Source: Microbacterium sp.
Lineage (GTDB): Bacteria > Actinomycetota > Actinomycetes > Actinomycetales > Microbacteriaceae
DNA: 5,819 nucleotides
Direction of reading: 5' to 3'
NCBI GenBank assembly: GCA_031286555.1
Contig: JAITUD010000147.1
Location: 1 to 5,819, forward strand
Part shown: piece after piece, positions 3,321-5,819 of the stretch
Numbering within the stretch: position 1 is the first letter of the stretch
Layout: every line of letters begins with the position of its first letter
Notes under the pieces: generated by a model
Seen by the model: the letters and a program-made list of their open reading frames with translations, nothing else
The model's database searches: none
What the model was told of the DNA's origin: nothing
Program-made: the position numbers and the translations under genes

Positions 3321-5819
3321 TCAGGACGCCTCGGCCTTGACGGGCTCGGGGAACAGCGCGGTGAACAGGTTGCCGACCCACTCGATGAGCTCGATGTCCT
3401 CGGGCATCGGCACGAGCAGGGCTTCTCCCCCGGCGACGAACTTCGCCTTCGGGTAGAGCCGCTGCAGCCGCACCTTCATCGAATCGGGCAGGTTCGCCGG
3501 CGCGATCCGCAGGTTCGAGCCCATCGCCACGACGTCCGAGAGCCCGGCGCGTGCGGCGCGGCGGCGCAGCCGAGCCACGGCGACCAGCCCGCCGACCTCG
3601 TCGGGCAGCGCGCCGTACCGGTCGGTGAGCTCCTCGACCACGAGGTCGATCGCGTCGTCGGCAGCGGTCGCCCCCGCCGCGGCGGACAGCTTCTGGTACG
3701 CCTCAAGGCGCAGCCGCTCGCTGTCGATGTAGTGCTCCGGGATCCGGGCGTCCACCGGCAACTCGAGCCGCAGCTCGACATCCGACGAGGTGTCCTCGCC
3801 GCGGAACGTCGCCACGGCCTCGCCGACCATGCGCAGGTACAGGTCGAAACCGACGCCGGCGATGTGCCCGGCCTGCTCGGCACCGAGCATGTTGCCCGCG
3901 CCGCGCAGCTCGAGGTCCTTCAGCGCCACCTGCATGCCCGAGCCGAGGTCGTTGTTCACGGCGATGGTCTGCAGCCGGTCGGCGGCGGTCTCGCTGAGCG
4001 GCTTCAGGTCGTCGTAGAGGAAGTAGGCGTACGCCCGCTCGCGCCCGCGGCCGACGCGCCCTCGGAGCTGGTGCAGCTGCGAGAGCCCGTACTTGTCTGC
4101 TCGGTCGATGATGATGGTGTTCGCGTTGGAGATGTCCAGGCCGGTCTCGATGATCGTCGTCGAGACGAGCACGTCGTACTTGCGCGCCCAGAAGTCGTCG
4201 ACGACCTGTTCCAGCTGGTGCTCGGCCATCCGGCCGTGGGCGACGGCGATGCGCGCCTCCGGCACGAGTTCGGCGAGCTCGGATGCCACGCGCTGGATCG
4301 ACTGCACCCGGTTGTGCACGAAGAACACCTGGCCCTCGCGCAGGATCTCGCGGCGGATCGCCGCGGCGATCTGCTTGTCGCTGCGCGCTCCGACGAACGA
4401 GAGGATCGGATGCCGGTCCTCGGGCGGCGTCTGCAGCGTGGACATCTCGCGGATGCCGGTGACCGCCATCTCGAGTGTGCGCGGGATGGGCGTGGCGCTC
4501 ATCGCGAGGATGTCGACGTTGGTCTTGAGCTTCTTCAGGGCGTCCTTGTGCTCGACGCCGAAGCGCTGCTCCTCATCGATGATCAGCAGACCGAGATCCT
4601 TGAACAGCACCTGGTCGGTGAGGATGCGGTGCGTGCCGATGACCATGTCGACGGTGCCGTCGACCAGGCCCGCAAGCGTGAGCCGCGCCTCCTTGTCGGT
4701 CTGGAAGCGCGACAGCGGCCGCACCTTCACCGGGAAGCCGGCGAAGCGCTCGGTGAACGTCTCGAGGTGCTGCTTGACCAGCAGGGTGGTCGGCACGAGC
4801 ATCGCGACCTGCTTGCCGTCCTGGATGGCCTTGAACGCGGCGCGCACGGCGACCTCGGTCTTGCCGAAGCCGACATCGCCGGACAGCAGGCGGTCCATCG
4901 GGATGGGCCGCTCCATGTCGGCCTTGATCTCGTCGATCGTCTGCAGCTGGTCGTGGGTCTCGGCGAACGGGAACGCCTCCTCCAGCTCGCGCTGCCACGG
5001 GGTGTCCGGGCCGAAGGCATGGCCCTTGGCGCTCATCCGCGCCGAATACAGCTTGACGAGCTCGACGGCGATGTCGCGCACGGCCCGACGGGCCTTGCCC
5101 TTCGCCGCCGCCCAGTCGCTGCCGCCCATCTTGGACAGCACCGGTGCCTCGCCGCCGACGTACTTCGAGAGCAGGTCGAGCTGGTCGGTGGGCACGAAGA
5201 GCTTGTCACCCGGGTAGCCGCGCTTGGACGGCGCGTACTCCAGCACGAGGTACTCGCGGGTGGTCTTGACGGCGTTGCGTCCGCCCGAGGACACCTCGCG
5301 CTTGGTCATCTCGACGAACTTGGCGATGCCGTGGGTGTTGTGCACGACGTAGTCGCCCTGCTTGAGCTGCAGCGGGTCGACGACGTTCTTCCGCCGCGAG
5401 GCGAGCTTCTTGACGACGCGCTGATCGCCGCCGATGGTGCGCCCGTAGAACTCGCTGTCGGTGAGCACCGCGAGCCGGGCCTCCGGAACCTGGAAGCCGG
5501 ACTCGACGGCGCCGGTGACCAGGGTCGCGACGCCGGCATCCGGGCTGGATGCGAGATCCTCCATGATGCGGGCGGCGATGCCGCGGTCGCCCAGCACGTC
5601 GAGCGCCCGCTCGATGAGCCCTTGGCCGGAGGCGATGACGACCACGCGCCATCCGTCCTGCAGCCGCGCCTGCACGAACGAGATCGCGCCGTCCACGTTG
5701 CCGTGGAACGACGGGATGACCGAGGAGTCGAGGTTCGCGGCATCCGCGTCGTCGGTGGCGAACGCGCTCAGCCGCCACCACACGCCGTCGCGGTCGCGCA
5801 CCACGTCGCGCAGCTGCGC
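3321..5819 (-). CDS. mfd: Transcription-repair coupling factor Mfd, C-terminal 832 residues
   Basis: Mfd is a DNA translocase that pushes or dislodges stalled RNA polymerase and recruits UvrA to start transcription-coupled repair. The frame stays open to the right edge; counting from that edge as residue 1, 832 residues are present and roughly the N-terminal 350 (UvrB-like region) are missing. In order there are: the end of the UvrB-like part (about 30-130); the CarD-like RNA polymerase interaction domain (about 153-220, with Gly-Asp-Tyr-Val-Val-His and His-Gly-Ile); a connecting helix (242-261); the helicase core with Walker A Gly314-Asp-Val-Gly-Phe-Gly-Lys-Thr, Asp415-Glu-Glu-Gln, Ser441-Ala-Thr-Pro, motif V Ser553-Thr-Thr-Ile-Ile-Glu-Thr-Gly, and motif VI Gln584-Leu-Arg-Gly-Arg-Val-Gly-Arg; the RecG-like TRG motif (Asp635-Leu-Glu-Leu-Arg-Gly-Ala-Gly-Asn); and the C-terminal TRCF domain (about 680-790) that masks UvrA binding. 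No frameshift or missing motif is seen. The stop is TGA at 3323-3321. The upstream gene is outside the window. Confidence 0.98.
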   Translation of the reverse strand, partial: AQLRDVVRDRDGVWWRLSAFATDDADAANLDSSVIPSFHGNVDGAISFVQARLQDGWRVVVIASGQGLIERALDVLGDRGIAARIMEDLASSPDAGVATLVTGAVESGFQVPEARLAVLTDSEFYGRTIGGDQRVVKKLASRRKNVVDPLQLKQGDYVVHNTHGIAKFVEMTKREVSSGGRNAVKTTREYLVLEYAPSKRGYPGDKLFVPTDQLDLLSKYVGGEAPVLSKMGGSDWAAAKGKARRAVRDIAVELVKLYSARMSAKGHAFGPDTPWQRELEEAFPFAETHDQLQTIDEIKADMERPIPMDRLLSGDVGFGKTEVAVRAAFKAIQDGKQVAMLVPTTLLVKQHLETFTERFAGFPVKVRPLSRFQTDKEARLTLAGLVDGTVDMVIGTHRILTDQVLFKDLGLLIIDEEQRFGVEHKDALKKLKTNVDILAMSATPIPRTLEMAVTGIREMSTLQTPPEDRHPILSFVGARSDKQIAAAIRREILREGQVFFVHNRVQSIQRVASELAELVPEARIAVAHGRMAEHQLEQVVDDFWARKYDVLVSTTIIETGLDISNANTIIIDRADKYGLSQLHQLRGRVGRGRERAYAYFLYDDLKPLSETAADRLQTIAVNNDLGSGMQVALKDLELRGAGNMLGAEQAGHIAGVGFDLYLRMVGEAVATFRGEDTSSDVELRLELPVDARIPEHYIDSERLRLEAYQKLSAAAGATAADDAIDLVVEELTDRYGALPDEVGGLVAVARLRRRAARAGLSDVVAMGSNLRIAPANLPDSMKVRLQRLYPKAKFVAGGEALLVPMPEDIELIEWVGNLFTALFPEPVKAEAS

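Noticed and set aside
2423..3340. 305-codon plus-strand open frame opposite the alpha/beta hydrolase
   Set aside because: The minus strand carries a complete catalytic triad in normal family order. The plus-strand product is low-complexity Arg/Gly/Asp-rich and runs across the mfd junction.
4093..5217. 374-codon plus-strand open frame opposite mfd
   Set aside because: It is antisense to the highly conserved Mfd helicase core. Its Ser/Arg/Thr-rich translation has no recognisable domain, and long antisense frames are expected at this GC content.
5802..5804. GTG as the start of mfd
   Set aside because: The frame continues open to the window edge with Mfd-like sequence on both sides. Mfd proteins carry several hundred more N-terminal residues, so this is an internal Val codon.
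1..5819. Mobile elements, CRISPR, tRNA/rRNA, defence or biosynthetic islands
   Set aside because: I saw no terminal repeats, spaced direct repeats, transposase or integrase motifs, or tRNA-like cloverleaf on reading both strands. Composition looks uniform across the window.

Overview
The window is a stretch of ordinary chromosome from a high-GC Gram-positive bacterium, most likely a member of the Microbacteriaceae such as Microbacterium. This rests on the very high GC content, strong G/C at third codon positions, the actinobacterial character of the Mfd protein, and start regions with a TANNNT -10 box 6-7 nt before an ATG and no Shine-Dalgarno. The genus is my inference from pattern recognition; no search was run.

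The layout is very compact. From left to right: the last 91 residues of a putative alpha/beta-fold esterase (+, 1-276); a class I SAM-dependent methyltransferase (-, 284-1039), convergent with the esterase and separated by 7 nt; a NUDIX hydrolase (+, 1075-1518), divergent from the methyltransferase across 35 nt; a short-chain dehydrogenase/reductase (SDR; +, 1624-2484) behind the only sizeable non-coding gap (105 nt); an alpha/beta hydrolase (-, 2495-3298), convergent with the SDR and separated by 10 nt; and the C-terminal 832 residues of the transcription-repair coupling factor Mfd (-, 3321-5819, continuing past the right edge). No non-coding stretch exceeds about 105 nt. I see no tRNA, rRNA, insertion sequence, integrase, CRISPR array or origin.

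The genes do not form one pathway. Mfd is a core DNA-repair translocase that displaces stalled RNA polymerase and recruits UvrA. The small enzymes around it (NUDIX, SDR, methyltransferase, two alpha/beta hydrolases) have unassigned substrates and mostly alternate in strand, so they are probably expressed independently. The alpha/beta hydrolase follows mfd on the same strand after 22 nt and could also receive read-through from it.

I found no new multi-gene system. The most interesting non-coding signal is the SDR leader: a TAGGGT box placed for a leaderless four-codon ORF (Met-Gln-Cys-Arg-stop), whose stop codon lies inside one arm of an exact 8-bp inverted repeat. The other arm abuts the SDR start codon. 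A second signal is a roughly five-fold excess of the hexamer GGATGC/GCATCC over the whole window (21 sites).
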